Positions 41,416 to 51,144 are shown, numbered from the stretch's first letter. The stretch is DNA of 64,000 nucleotides from Microbulbifer pacificus (GCF_002959965.1 NZ_PREV01000026.1:2399001-2463000), one strand, 5' to 3'. The notes: generated by a model from the sequence alone, not told the origin. A program made the numbers and translations.

Positions 41416-41924
41416 GCATACCTCATCTGCTCTCGCGAGCAATTTGCAGGCCGTACGCGCCGCCGCCCGTATGTGGGACGACCGGGTTTCTCCAGAAGTG
41501 CAGGGACGCAAGAGCCCCTGCGCCGGAGCGCACATAGCAAGCCTGTGAATTTCCCCAAAGCGGCGCGCCGGTGTGTCCCGGATTGGCCGCGGGATGAGCC
41601 CTGCCGGTAGGTACTGTGAAAACGCAGACCTCTCGGCAAGTGAGAGGCATGGTAGGGTCGGGGGTTGGCGGGTATTACATTTAAATGGAATGACGGGTGC
41701 TGGTGATAGACAAAAAGACACACAAAAAAAAGCCGGCTGCGAAGCCGGCTTGAAACATTCCAGAATGTCTGGAAAACGTGCTTTGACGAGAGAGCAACAA
41801 AGTTGACGATCTTATTGAGAGGTAACCGTTTGAGTACTGAGCCCCGGGTCGGTTCACGGCACTTGCACAAGTGCGCGCCAATATTTCAATAAGTTCGAAT
41901 TTTTTCCTGGGTGGGTGCCACCAC
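41416..41924. other. Non-coding region between the GH13 and L,D-transpeptidase genes
   Basis: About 500 bp holding the terminator at 41722-41751 and the transpeptidase promoter. The overlapping reading frames on both strands lack codon bias or family similarity. Nothing else recognised. Confidence 0.5.
41722..41751 (-). terminator. Rho-independent terminator of the GH13 gene
   Basis: On the minus strand the hairpin aagccggct-tcg-agccggctt is followed by an eight-T run and sits 175 bp after the GH13 stop. Confidence 0.8.
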
Positions 41925-43580
41925 TTATTTGCGAAGAAAGACGCGAGCGCCAGCGACCGGTAGCTGAACGCGGTCTCCGGAGACGGAGCCCGCGAAGTCA
42001 TCGGGTGTAATGTCCTCACTGCCGACAAATTTTTCCGGCAGGGTGTATTCCTCCGCTGCGTGGCCCAGGTTCAGCACGACAAAGTAACTTTCCTCTTCGT
42101 CGCCACCGCGTTCGAAGACCAGAAGATCATTGCCGCTATCCAGAATCTGCTGGCTGGCCGTGGCCAGTGCCGGAGACAGCAACCCGTGCCACTTCAGCAG
42201 CGCGCGGAAGCGATTCAACATGGAGTGCTGGTCGTCTTCCTGCACCGAGGCGGCTAGGTGGTAGTGTTCCTCCGCTACCGGCAGCCAGGGTTTCACCTTG
42301 GAGAAGCCGGCATTGATCTCGCCGCCGTTGAACCAGGGCATGGGGGTGCGGCAGCCGTCGCGGCCCTTGAATTCCGGCCATAGATTGATGCCGTAGGGAT
42401 CCTGCAGGTCTTCAAACGCCACCTCCGCTTCCGGCAGGCCCAGCTCCTCGCCCTGGTACATGCACACGCTGCCGCGCAGCATCAGTTGCATCAGGAAGAA
42501 CAGCGGCGCGCGGGCGCGGGCGGTTTCCGGGTCGAAACCCCGGTTCCAGCGGGTCATGGAGCGCGGCACATCGTGGTTGGAAATGGACCAGCAGGGCCAT
42601 CCCTCCTCGATCACCTGGCGGTTCTTCTCCAGCGTGTCGCGCAGGAACTGCGCGCTGCAGTTTTCCGACAGCAGGTCGAAGGAATAGGCCATGTGCAGGC
42701 GGTTTTCCGTGGTGTACTCGGCCATGATCTTGTGGGTGTTGTCGTCGCCCACTTCGCCCACGGTCATGGTGCCGGGATACTCTTCCAGCAGGGCGCGCAC
42801 GCGCTGCAGGAACACCAGGTTCTCCGGTTGGGATTTGTCGTGGATGTGCCACTGGTACTCGTAGCTGTTCACCGGTGGCAGGCCATTCTTGTCAAGCTTT
42901 ACCGGGCGCGGCGGGTTGCTTTCCAGCGAGCGGTTGTGAAACGCGTGGTTGATGGCGTCCAGGCGGAAGCCATCGACCCCGCGGTCGAGCCAGAATTTCA
43001 GGTCCGCCAGCAGCTGTTCCTGGACTTCCGGATTGTGCAGGTTCAGGTCCGGCTGCTCCTTGAGGAAGTTGGTCAGGTAGTACTGACGGCGGCGGGTGCA
43101 CCAGCGCCAGGCGCTGCCACCGAAGTTGGACATCCAGTTGTTCGGCGCGCTGCCGTCTTCCTTCGCGTCCGCCCACACATACCAGTCGGCCTTGGGGTTG
43201 TCGCGGGTCTGGCGGCTCTCCTCGAACCAGGGGTGCTGGTCGGAGGTGTGGCTCAGGATCTGGTCGATGATGACTTTCAGGCCGAGTTCGTGGGCCTTTT
43301 CGATTACCCGGTCAAAGTCATCCAGGTTGCCGAAGATGGGGTCCACGTCCCGGTAGTCGGACACGTCGTAGCCGAAGTCCGCCATCGGCGACTTGAAGAA
43401 GGGCGAAATCCAGATGGCGTCCACGCCGAGGGATTTCACATAGTCGAGCTTCTGGCAGATACCGGGCAGGTCGCCGATGCCGTCGCCGTTGGCGTCGCAA
43501 AAACTGCGCGGATAAATCTGGTAGATAACGCCGTTGCGCCACCATTCCGCGTTTGTGTTGCCTGTGTGAAGACCGCTCAT
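41925..43580 (-). CDS. GH13 alpha-glucosidase (oligo-1,6-glucosidase/GH13_23 type), cytoplasmic
   Basis: 551 residues without a signal peptide, so cytoplasmic. The barrel opens WWRNGVIYQIYPRSF and GDGIGDLPGI, typical of alpha-glucosidases of this branch. Catalytic Asp208 in GVDGFRLDAINH, Glu276 in TVGEVGDD, Asp337 in SISNHDVPR. QILSHTSDQHPWF is the QPDLNLHNP-containing signature group. It would hydrolyse maltose and short maltodextrins after uptake. A MalT-box match is found 79 bp upstream of its ATG. Confidence 0.92.
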   Translation of the reverse strand: MSGLHTGNTNAEWWRNGVIYQIYPRSFCDANGDGIGDLPGICQKLDYVKSLGVDAIWISPFFKSPMADFGYDVSDYRDVDPIFGNLDDFDRVIEKAHELGLKVIIDQILSHTSDQHPWFEESRQTRDNPKADWYVWADAKEDGSAPNNWMSNFGGSAWRWCTRRRQYYLTNFLKEQPDLNLHNPEVQEQLLADLKFWLDRGVDGFRLDAINHAFHNRSLESNPPRPVKLDKNGLPPVNSYEYQWHIHDKSQPENLVFLQRVRALLEEYPGTMTVGEVGDDNTHKIMAEYTTENRLHMAYSFDLLSENCSAQFLRDTLEKNRQVIEEGWPCWSISNHDVPRSMTRWNRGFDPETARARAPLFFLMQLMLRGSVCMYQGEELGLPEAEVAFEDLQDPYGINLWPEFKGRDGCRTPMPWFNGGEINAGFSKVKPWLPVAEEHYHLAASVQEDDQHSMLNRFRALLKWHGLLSPALATASQQILDSGNDLLVFERGGDEEESYFVVLNLGHAAEEYTLPEKFVGSEDITPDDFAGSVSGDRVQLPVAGARVFLRK

Positions 43581-43658
43581 ACCGTGAGTCCGTTATTGAA
43601 AGCTTTTTATGGGTAGCTATTAGCTTAGGGTCAGTATGGCGGCGCTGGTGGCGCCTTA

Positions 43659-43668
43659 CCTCCTCCCC
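43659..43668 (-). promoter_or_regulatory. MalT box candidate upstream of the GH13 alpha-glucosidase
   Basis: cctcctcccc on the plus strand is GGGGAGGAGG on the minus strand, exact to the MalT consensus, in the orientation of the gene and 79 bp before its ATG. The distance nearly equals that at the amylase promoter (83 bp). A GC-rich dyad (cctcccc/ggggagg) includes it. Confidence 0.55.
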
Positions 43669-43713
43669 GAGTGGGGGGGAGGGGGGTGTGTCGGTGGACT
43701 GGCGGGGGGACCG

Positions 43714-46440
43714 TCAGGGCTTATCCTGCACCGAGCGCAGCAGCTGCTCCGCCAGCGCAATGGCCTCCTGGCGGTCCTTCACATCCAGCTTCTGGTACAG
43801 GCTGCGGATGTGGGTCTTGATGGTGCTGGGGGCGACCTTGAAGTGCCGGGCGATGCGCTCGTTGGAGAGGCCGGAGTGAATGGCGTTCAGCACCTGCCAT
43901 TCGCGCGGGGTCAGCGGCGAATGCCGCAGGAAGTCCGGCACGGCGTCGCTGGCGAGAATCTCGCGCACGATGGTTTCGTCCAGTTCGATACGGATGCCGC
44001 CGCCGAGTTCCGGCTGTTGCTGGGCGAGCTTGATCAGTTGCTGCGCCTTGTCTATCTGCAGTTCGCTGAGGGCGTGTTTCCCGCTTTCCTCCAGTGCGGC
44101 CTTCAGCATCACGATCATGGGTTTACCGACCTGCAGGAAGCTCGCGGTGAGGTCGCTCTCCTGCATGATGGTGAGTGCTGCACGCAGGTGCTCCAGCGCC
44201 GGCTCGCGGCGGTCCCGCAGCCAGGCGAGGTGGGCGGCGAGAACGCGGTTGCGCAGCTGGTCGGTGATCAGTCCACACTCTTCGGCCACCTGCTGCAGGC
44301 GCCCCAGCAGACGATTGGCATCGGACCAGCGGTGCAGGGAAATCAGTGCGCGCACATGGTTGCGCCCGTGGCACTGCTCGAAGTGGTTGCTGGGGCGGTC
44401 CGCCACCGCGTCCGCCTGTTCCTGCCAGGCGGCGATGGCCCCGGTATTTTCCAGGGCCTGCCAGACGCGCATTCTGGCGGCATCCGCATTGGCTACCCAG
44501 TCGCGGTGGTAGTGCTCGCCGTTCAGCAGGTGTTCCACCCGCTCCATCCACTCCAGGCTCTCGTCCTTGTCACCACGGGCCAGCGCCACTTTCAGCAGCA
44601 GCGTGTATTCCGGCAGTAGCCAGCGTTCACCCACCTTGCGGTTGATCTGCATGCCGCGGCGGGCGGATTCGGCGGCGCCGTCCAGATCGCCCGCCTCCCA
44701 CTGCAGCTGGCCTTTCAGGCGGTAGATGAATTCGGAGATCGGCAGACCGATCAGGTGATGCTCTTCCGCCAGTCGCTGGGCGCGGGCCTGCAGCGCAGCG
44801 GCCTTTTTCAGCAGACCGTTGGCGAAGGCAATCTCGGTCTGCTGGCACAGGGCCCAGGCGGCGTTGGGGATGTCCTGGCGGGCGAGGGTGGCCTTTTCCA
44901 CCGCTTCCATGTGGTGCATGGCCTGGTCCAGTTCGCCGAGGCAGAAACTGGTTTCGCCGATGACCAGCTGCGCGGCGATGCGCTCGCTGTCCTGGTCCGC
45001 CGGCAGCAACTCCAGTGCTTCCTGGGCGTACTCCTTGGCTTTCAGTGTCTGCCCGCGGGAGACCGAGACCTGGGCGCGCATCGCCGCGAAAGCGCCTTCG
45101 AAGTCCTGCCACTGCTTCGGGTCTTCCCGCTGCAGCCAGCTCTCGGCGGCGGCCAGCAGTTTGTTGCAGCGCTCGTAGTCGAAACTGTCGCGGGCGAGAC
45201 GCGCCGCCAGCAGGGTGAAGCCGGCGTGTTGCTTGATCTGTTCCTCGCCGAGCCAGTTGAGGCTGTCGTTGAGGACGCGGAACTGCCCCTCGCGCAGGAA
45301 CTGCTCACCCTGTTCGGCGATCAGCCGGTGCACCCGCGCGCGATCCTGGGCCTTCAGCGCGTGGCGCAGGGCTTCCAGGGGCTGCTTGAGTTCCTGCCAG
45401 GTGTCACTGGCGGTCTGGTGCAGGCGGGTGAGTTCGTCGCCGTCCCCAAGCTGGCGCTGCAGAAAGCGCGCGAACACCGGGTGGAAGCGGAACCACTGGC
45501 GGCTGGAGTCCTGCGCCTGCAGGAACAGGCCGCGGCTGGCCGCGGTTTCCAGCTGTTGCTGGCCGCCGCTCTGCCCGCTCAAGCGCTCCGCCAGCAGGCC
45601 GTTGACGCGGGTGAGGATGGAGGTGCGTGCCAGCAGCTGGCGCAGCTCCGGCTCCAGCCGCTCCAGAACTTCCTCGGCGAGGTAGTCGAGGATATGTCCG
45701 TGGCCCTGCTCCAGCTCGCCCAGATAGCGGTCCACTTCCTCCTGGTTGCGCACGGACAGCGCGAACATCTGGATCGCCGGTGGCCAGCCCTCCGACAGCT
45801 GGTGCAGCTGGGCCACACGGTCGCTGCCGAGGGCGAACGGCAGGCGTCGGGCCAGGAGCTGGGTGGTTTCGTCGATGGTCAGGGCCAGGTCGTCCGCGCT
45901 CAGTTCCAGCAGGCGTCCCTGTAAACGCAGGGCACCGAGGCCGAGCGGCGGCTGGCTGCGGCTAGTGATGACCACGCCGATACCGGCGGGGGCGTGGCGC
46001 AGCAGGAAACGGGTGGCGTCGTGCACCGCGGGGTTGTCGATCTGGTGGTAGTCGTCGAGGACGATGCGCAGCTCACTGGGGAGCTGGCGCAGCTCCGCCA
46101 GCATCTGACTGATGGCCAGGGATGGGTCGAGGTTGTGCTGCGCTTCGACAATCCTGCTGGTTTCCGGCACGCCGTTGCCGGTGGCGCGATGCACGCTCTC
46201 CACCAGGTAGCGGCAGAACTGGCGGGGCTCGTTGTCGCCGCCATCCAGTGAGTACCAGGCCACCGGATTGTCCTGCTCGGAGGCCCAGGAGGTGACCAGT
46301 GTGGTCTTGCCGTAGCCGGCGGGAGCGGTGACCAGTAACAGCTGGTCACTCTGGCTCTGTTCCAGCAGCGACAGCAGCCGCGGCCGTTGCAGGGTGTGTT
46401 CCGGGCAGTCGGGGAGGCTGTACTTGGAGGCTAGGAGCAT
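43714..46440 (-). CDS. malT: MalT-like transcriptional activator (STAND/LuxR type)
   Basis: 908 residues, matching MalT in size and layout. N-terminal P-loop NTPase with Walker A (TAPAGYGKTT, 38-47), then LRIVLDDYHQIDNP (Walker B), VITSRSQPPLGLGALRL; a helical tetratricopeptide-like sensor (about 420-800); and a C-terminal LuxR helix-turn-helix (LTPREWQVLNAIHSGLSNER, about 838-900). E. coli MalT is switched on by ATP and maltotriose and binds GGGGA(T/G)GAGG boxes. The gene follows the GH13 gene's promoter region and is likely its activator. Confidence 0.9.
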   Translation of the reverse strand: MLLASKYSLPDCPEHTLQRPRLLSLLEQSQSDQLLLVTAPAGYGKTTLVTSWASEQDNPVAWYSLDGGDNEPRQFCRYLVESVHRATGNGVPETSRIVEAQHNLDPSLAISQMLAELRQLPSELRIVLDDYHQIDNPAVHDATRFLLRHAPAGIGVVITSRSQPPLGLGALRLQGRLLELSADDLALTIDETTQLLARRLPFALGSDRVAQLHQLSEGWPPAIQMFALSVRNQEEVDRYLGELEQGHGHILDYLAEEVLERLEPELRQLLARTSILTRVNGLLAERLSGQSGGQQQLETAASRGLFLQAQDSSRQWFRFHPVFARFLQRQLGDGDELTRLHQTASDTWQELKQPLEALRHALKAQDRARVHRLIAEQGEQFLREGQFRVLNDSLNWLGEEQIKQHAGFTLLAARLARDSFDYERCNKLLAAAESWLQREDPKQWQDFEGAFAAMRAQVSVSRGQTLKAKEYAQEALELLPADQDSERIAAQLVIGETSFCLGELDQAMHHMEAVEKATLARQDIPNAAWALCQQTEIAFANGLLKKAAALQARAQRLAEEHHLIGLPISEFIYRLKGQLQWEAGDLDGAAESARRGMQINRKVGERWLLPEYTLLLKVALARGDKDESLEWMERVEHLLNGEHYHRDWVANADAARMRVWQALENTGAIAAWQEQADAVADRPSNHFEQCHGRNHVRALISLHRWSDANRLLGRLQQVAEECGLITDQLRNRVLAAHLAWLRDRREPALEHLRAALTIMQESDLTASFLQVGKPMIVMLKAALEESGKHALSELQIDKAQQLIKLAQQQPELGGGIRIELDETIVREILASDAVPDFLRHSPLTPREWQVLNAIHSGLSNERIARHFKVAPSTIKTHIRSLYQKLDVKDRQEAIALAEQLLRSVQDKP

Positions 46441-46527
46441 GGCGTTGACCGGTCGCTGTGTGTAAGACCCACGTGTTCAGGCGCAATTGTACACTCTGAG
46501 TCTGCCAGCCCCCCGCCGGCTCCGCGT

Positions 46528-46548
46528 CCTCCCCCGTGGGGGAGGAGT
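46528..46548. promoter_or_regulatory. GC-rich dyad upstream of malT, partial MalT box
   Basis: tcctccccc-gt-gggggagga is a perfect 9-bp dyad about 90 bp before the malT ATG and 6 bp beyond the GH43 stop. GGGGAGGAGT (46539-46548) matches the MalT box at 9 of 10 on the plus strand. It could be an autoregulatory site or a hairpin closing the xylan operon. Confidence 0.4.
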
Positions 46549-46553
46549 CGTCG

Positions 46554-48272
46554 CTACTCCATCCCGCGGAAAGCGTGCAGTCCGATCACAGCGCCCACAA
46601 AGCCACCGGCACTGCGGGTGCTCACCACCCGTCCGTCCGCCGCCAGCAGCAGTGGCTGCCAGTGTTTGCCATCGTCCAGGCTGTAGTGGAAGTCATACTC
46701 CGGGCCGCGGGCGCGGATACGCAGCTGGATATCCGCCGGCTGGCCGGCATCGGTCGCCAGTGCGCTGCGGGCGATGGTCTCGCCCTGCGGAGAATGCCCG
46801 CCGTCGCGGCGACTGACAATCAGGTCTGAGCCACCTTCGCCGTTGCCGGTGATGCCGAAAAAGTAGAAGTGCCCGCTGTTCTGGAAAACCGCCATGCCGG
46901 CGCGATCATTCTCTCGCTGTGGGTAATAGTGCATTCGCGTGGTGGCGACGGCGTGCAGGTGTTGCTGGCGACGGGCGACGAACGCGGGATTGCCGGTGTC
47001 GCCGAGGGCGGTGGCCGTGGCGGTGAGCCGCAGGCTTCCCGGGGTGTGCTCCAGGCTGTACCAGGGCTGTGGGGATGGATTGCGCAGCTGCAGCCAGTGC
47101 ATGGGCAGTTGCGGTGAATCGAACTCATCCCGCAGGGTGAAGTTGCCGGACGTGGCGATGGCGGCGGCCGGTTGCACTGGCAGTGCCGGGCGTTTGGCTG
47201 CGAATGGAATCCGCTGTTCGCCGCGGGTGATCACCGGCCAGCCGCTTTCCCAGGTCATCGGCATCAGGAAAGTTTCGCGGCCCGTATTGTAGAAATCCCC
47301 CTCGTAGGGGCGGGTGCCGAGGAATACCGCCCACCAGTTGTTCTTTGCGTCCTGCACAAAATCCGCGTGACCCACGGAGGTGACGGGAGCCGGGCGCGCC
47401 GGATCCAGATGACGCTGGGTGAGGATAGGGTTGTTATCCCAGGGGGTAAACGGCCCAAACGGCGACTCGCCTTTGAACACCACCTGCGAGTGATTGACGC
47501 TGGTGCCGCCCTCCGCCGCAATCAGGTACAGCTGACCGTCTTTGCGAAACAGATGCGGTCCTTCAATCCACACCGGCTTTGCCGCGAGGTTCACACCGCC
47601 GTTGACGGCCAGTTTGCGCGGGCCGGTGGTTTTCAGTTTTTCCGCGTCGAATTCCTGCACCCAGATGGCGCGGTGGCCGTCATACAGCGGTTCGCCGATG
47701 GGGGCGTCGTTGTTGATGATATAGGCTTTGCCGTCGTCATCGAAAAACAGGGAGGGATCGATGCCTCCCACTTCCGGTAACCACACCGGGTCCGACCAGG
47801 GACCCGTCGGATTCTTGGCAGTGACCACAAAATTGCCCCCACAGTCCACACAGGTGGTGACGAGATAGAAGGTCCCGTTGTGGTGGCTGATGGCGGGGGC
47901 AAAAATTCCGCGGGAAATACCGAGGTCGGAAAAATCCAGCTGCCCCGGGCGGTCGATCACATGCCCGAGCTGGGTCCAGCTCACCAGGTCGCGGCTGTGG
48001 AACACCGGGATACCGGGAAAGTGGGCGAAGCTGGAATTCACCAGGTAATAGTCGCCGCCCACCTGCACGATACTCGGGTCGGGATAGTATCCGGCGAGGA
48101 TGGGATTGCGGTACTCGTCCTTGGCGATGGGCTGTTCGAAGATCCTGTCTTCACCGCGGTACTCGAACCAGTCGAAGGTGGCGGTGCTTTCCGGTTCCGC
48201 GTTCGCGCCCGATGACAGAATCACTGCGCCAAGGGCGGTCGCAGTGGCGAGGTGGAGAAAAAATTCAGTCAT
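46554..48272 (-). CDS. GH43 glycosidase (xylosidase/arabinofuranosidase type)
   Basis: 572 residues from the ATG at 48272 (MTEFFLHLATATALGAVILS, signal peptide). Five-bladed propeller with the family triad: Asp in GYYPDPSIV, Asp in GGIDPSLFFDDDG, and Glu in WIEGPHLF. Residues about 370-570 form a GH43 C-terminal beta-sandwich (DUF1349-like; FTLRDEFDSP). It should remove xylose or arabinose from xylan oligomers in the periplasm. Its start overlaps the GH9 stop by 8 bp, the last gene of a five-gene operon. Confidence 0.9.
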   Translation of the reverse strand: MTEFFLHLATATALGAVILSSGANAEPESTATFDWFEYRGEDRIFEQPIAKDEYRNPILAGYYPDPSIVQVGGDYYLVNSSFAHFPGIPVFHSRDLVSWTQLGHVIDRPGQLDFSDLGISRGIFAPAISHHNGTFYLVTTCVDCGGNFVVTAKNPTGPWSDPVWLPEVGGIDPSLFFDDDGKAYIINNDAPIGEPLYDGHRAIWVQEFDAEKLKTTGPRKLAVNGGVNLAAKPVWIEGPHLFRKDGQLYLIAAEGGTSVNHSQVVFKGESPFGPFTPWDNNPILTQRHLDPARPAPVTSVGHADFVQDAKNNWWAVFLGTRPYEGDFYNTGRETFLMPMTWESGWPVITRGEQRIPFAAKRPALPVQPAAAIATSGNFTLRDEFDSPQLPMHWLQLRNPSPQPWYSLEHTPGSLRLTATATALGDTGNPAFVARRQQHLHAVATTRMHYYPQRENDRAGMAVFQNSGHFYFFGITGNGEGGSDLIVSRRDGGHSPQGETIARSALATDAGQPADIQLRIRARGPEYDFHYSLDDGKHWQPLLLAADGRVVSTRSAGGFVGAVIGLHAFRGME

Positions 48273-50082
48273 GGTGTCGATGGCCCTCGGCGTGTTGGGT
48301 TTCGATGGCGCTGAGACCATTGATCAGATAGGCCAGTGGCGCATTCCAGTTGATGGCAATTTCGTTGCTGGCATAGCTGCACATATGGTCGGTATAGGAG
48401 CGGTCGGCGACGTTGCTCGGATAGTCGCAGCCGTCCTGTTGTGAGGGGTTGGGCCCACCCACCAGAAACCCCGGCAGCGGAGGCAGCTCCGGGCGCGCGG
48501 CGGCGAGGCGGTGATGGGGGTGTTGCGGGGTTTTACGGCCGAAGCCGGTCACGTAGGAGTAACCGGTGGCGTTGCGGCCCAACAGGTAATCAAGGGTGTC
48601 TTGCGCGCTGCGCAGGAAGTCGGCGTCGCCGGTCATGCGGAAGGCTTCCAGAAACAGGATACCCTGATTGGCGGCCACCGCGTTGCTGCCCCATACAAAG
48701 TTGTTCGCGTCACTGACCATCGCCACCCGGTAGGCGTTGCGGCCGCCTGCGTCACGCAGTTTGCGTGCGGTATCGACGAGGTGTTTTTCCACTCTGCTGC
48801 GCCAGATCGCGCTGTTGGCCGGCAGCCGCTCTTTGTGGGCGAGCAGGCTGTAGTTACCGAGCCAGCGTACATCGGCCCAGTTCGGCAGGGAAAAATCGGC
48901 GGGAGTGGAACGGACCACTTCCCAGTAGGCCTGGTCGCCGGTCGTGAGGAAAAGTTCCGCCGCCGCCCAGTGGCGCTCGTCGGCCAGCTGTTCATCGCCA
49001 TAGGCGCCGGTGGTCACGTCCGGGTCGAAGGTTTTGTTCAGTTCATCCTGGCGGTAGCGGATATCCGGATGCTGCTCCGCCCACTGCCAGGCGTTCTGCG
49101 CGGCCTGTAGATAGTGTCGTGCGGCGTGCGGATCGTAGGGCTTGAACACCCGCGCGGCCTGCGCCAGCACCGCGGCAAAATCCAGTGCGGCGGCGGTGGT
49201 CTTCTGCACCATATAACGGGGCTGCACCGCGAGATGTGCCGCGATCATTCCCTCGAAGCTGGCACTGGTGAGTTTGTGATAGACACCGCCGTCCTCCGGG
49301 TCCTGCATGGCGGCGAGCCAGTCCAGGTTGTAGCGCACCTCGTCGAGAATATCCGGCACATCATTGTCGGATTCCGGGATATTGAGCTTCTGATGCAGAA
49401 AATATTCCGCATAGCGCTCGAATGCGCTCATCAGTGTACCCATGGTGATCCCGCTGTTGACGACATATTTGTTGTAGTCGCCGGCGTCGTACCAGCCTTT
49501 GGGGGCGGAGACCCGTGTGCCCGCCGGGCGGGACTTGCTGGCGGCGGAGGGGTGGATCAATACCCGGTCGTCGGGATGCCCGGCGGCCCGCTGCCAGGGA
49601 CCCGCGTGGTTTTCCGTCAACGCCATCGACGCGCGCTGGTAATAGAAGGCCCTGATGCTGGCGCTGGCGAGATCGCGGTAAACACTCTCATCTATCGTGA
49701 AGACCGTGGAGCGCACCGGCATCCCGTTGCCAGGCTCTGTTATCTCGAGGTAATAGCTTCCCGGTGTTTCCACCGCGGTGAACGCCGCGATCAGTGTACT
49801 TTTTCCGCTCCAGGTCTTTTCACCGGACGGTTGCAGGGTACCTTCGAAGGCGATGCTGTCGCTTTCCGCCGCGCGCACCACAAATCCGGGCGTGGCGCCA
49901 CTTGCCGTTGGCGTGACTACCACAGCGAGCTTTTGCGAAGATGGAGAAAATCCCAGCTGGTTCAGACGGATGTTCTCGCTGGTGGCCGGCTTGGCCTGCG
50001 CGGGCTGAATATGACCTGCGGCCGCAGCCAAAATCAGTGCGCAGGCGCATACCAGTTTTACGTTGTTGCTGGGTATAGCCAC
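48265..50082 (-). CDS. GH9 glycosidase with N-terminal Ig-like domain
   Basis: 605 residues from a GTG at 50082, which has an ideal AAGGAG site 6 bp before it; the signal peptide ends PAQAK. An Ig-like CelD_N domain (NIRLNQLGFSPSSQKLAVV, about 30-115) is followed by the (alpha/alpha)6 barrel: KGWYDAGDYNKYVVNSG (nucleophile-activating Asp pair), DANNFVWGSNAVAANQG, and near the end YASNEIAINWNAPL (catalytic Glu). Enzymes with this layout cleave beta-1,4-glucans; exo-acting glucosidases occur. Its place in a xylan operon is unusual. Confidence 0.9.
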   Translation of the reverse strand: MAIPSNNVKLVCACALILAAAAGHIQPAQAKPATSENIRLNQLGFSPSSQKLAVVVTPTASGATPGFVVRAAESDSIAFEGTLQPSGEKTWSGKSTLIAAFTAVETPGSYYLEITEPGNGMPVRSTVFTIDESVYRDLASASIRAFYYQRASMALTENHAGPWQRAAGHPDDRVLIHPSAASKSRPAGTRVSAPKGWYDAGDYNKYVVNSGITMGTLMSAFERYAEYFLHQKLNIPESDNDVPDILDEVRYNLDWLAAMQDPEDGGVYHKLTSASFEGMIAAHLAVQPRYMVQKTTAAALDFAAVLAQAARVFKPYDPHAARHYLQAAQNAWQWAEQHPDIRYRQDELNKTFDPDVTTGAYGDEQLADERHWAAAELFLTTGDQAYWEVVRSTPADFSLPNWADVRWLGNYSLLAHKERLPANSAIWRSRVEKHLVDTARKLRDAGGRNAYRVAMVSDANNFVWGSNAVAANQGILFLEAFRMTGDADFLRSAQDTLDYLLGRNATGYSYVTGFGRKTPQHPHHRLAAARPELPPLPGFLVGGPNPSQQDGCDYPSNVADRSYTDHMCSYASNEIAINWNAPLAYLINGLSAIETQHAEGHRHHD

Positions 50083-50122
50083 GGCGTGCTCCTTTGGTTG
50101 ATTACCCGTTCGACCACCGCAT

Positions 50123-51118
50123 TTAAATGCGACCGCGAATATGTGGCCGTACTTCCTGCCGATAATACGCAGCCAGGGCGCGATGGCTGGATGGAGGAAT
50201 CGGCGGAAGATCGCAGGCGGAGACGTTGCTGGCGATCTGCTGTGGGCTGGACGCGCCGGCAATAACGGTGGACACGGCGGGGTGATCCAGAATCCAGCGC
50301 AGCGCCAGTGCCGCCTGGTCGCCCGGTTGGGTTTCCGGGAGTGAGGGATTCAATAAGGGGGTCAACCCCCGGGCCAGCTCGATACCTTTTTCAAATGGGA
50401 TACCACCGAAGGTTTCGCCCACGGAAAAGGCGGCTCCGTCGCGGTTGTAATTTCTGTGGTCGCTCTCGGCGAAGCGGCTGTCGCGGGTGAACTTGCCGGA
50501 GAGCAGACCGGAGGCCAGTGGCAGGCGCACGATAATGCCCACGTTTTTTTCCCGCGCGGCATCCAGCAGTGTTTCCGCGGCGTCCTGACGGAACAGGTTG
50601 AAGATGATCTGCAGGCTGGCGATGCCGGGATGTTCCAGGCACATGAAGGCTTCCTCAAGGGTTTCCACGCTGGCGCCGTAGTGGCGGATCAGTCCGCTGT
50701 GTTGCAGTTCATCCATCCAGGAAAAAATATCGCCCTGTCGCAATATCTCCGTCGGTACACAGTGCAGTTGCGCCAGGTCAATGGTGTCGACACCGAGACG
50801 CTGAGCGGAATCCTCGAGGCTCGCGCGTAACGCGGCGCAGCGATAACCATCGGGATACAGACCGCTCCCGCGACCGACCTTGGTCGCCACCACCAGGTTG
50901 TCCGGCTTCCGCGAAAAGTGTCCGATACGACGCTCACTTTCACCGGCGCCGTACACATCGGCGGTGTCCCAGAAGTTGATGCCACTGTCCGTGGCGGCCT
51001 GGAGAATGGCATCGGCGGTGTCGCTGGCGAGCGGACCGAAGTCGCCACCCAGTTGCCAGCAACCCAGGCCGATTTCACCGACGCGGAATCCGGTTTTTTC
51101 CAGCTGGCGATATTTCAT
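50123..51118 (-). CDS. Aldo/keto reductase
   Basis: 331 residues. TIM barrel with the AKR tetrad: Asp and Tyr in FWDTADVYGAGESE (about 50-63), Lys in VVATKVG, His in DLAQLHCV; NADPH-binding region STVIAGASSPQQIASN near the end. No signal peptide. In a xylan operon it may reduce or oxidise a sugar such as xylose or arabinose; not certain. 26 bp after the esterase stop, 40 bp before GH9. Confidence 0.88.
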   Translation of the reverse strand: MKYRQLEKTGFRVGEIGLGCWQLGGDFGPLASDTADAILQAATDSGINFWDTADVYGAGESERRIGHFSRKPDNLVVATKVGRGSGLYPDGYRCAALRASLEDSAQRLGVDTIDLAQLHCVPTEILRQGDIFSWMDELQHSGLIRHYGASVETLEEAFMCLEHPGIASLQIIFNLFRQDAAETLLDAAREKNVGIIVRLPLASGLLSGKFTRDSRFAESDHRNYNRDGAAFSVGETFGGIPFEKGIELARGLTPLLNPSLPETQPGDQAALALRWILDHPAVSTVIAGASSPQQIASNVSACDLPPIPPSSHRALAAYYRQEVRPHIRGRI

Positions 51119-51144
51119 GCTTCTGCTCCTGTCACTTACTGCGG

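Noticed and set aside
44755-45924. A 389-codon open frame on the plus strand
   Set aside because: Antisense to malT; composition is a mirror of MalT codons and it lacks motifs.
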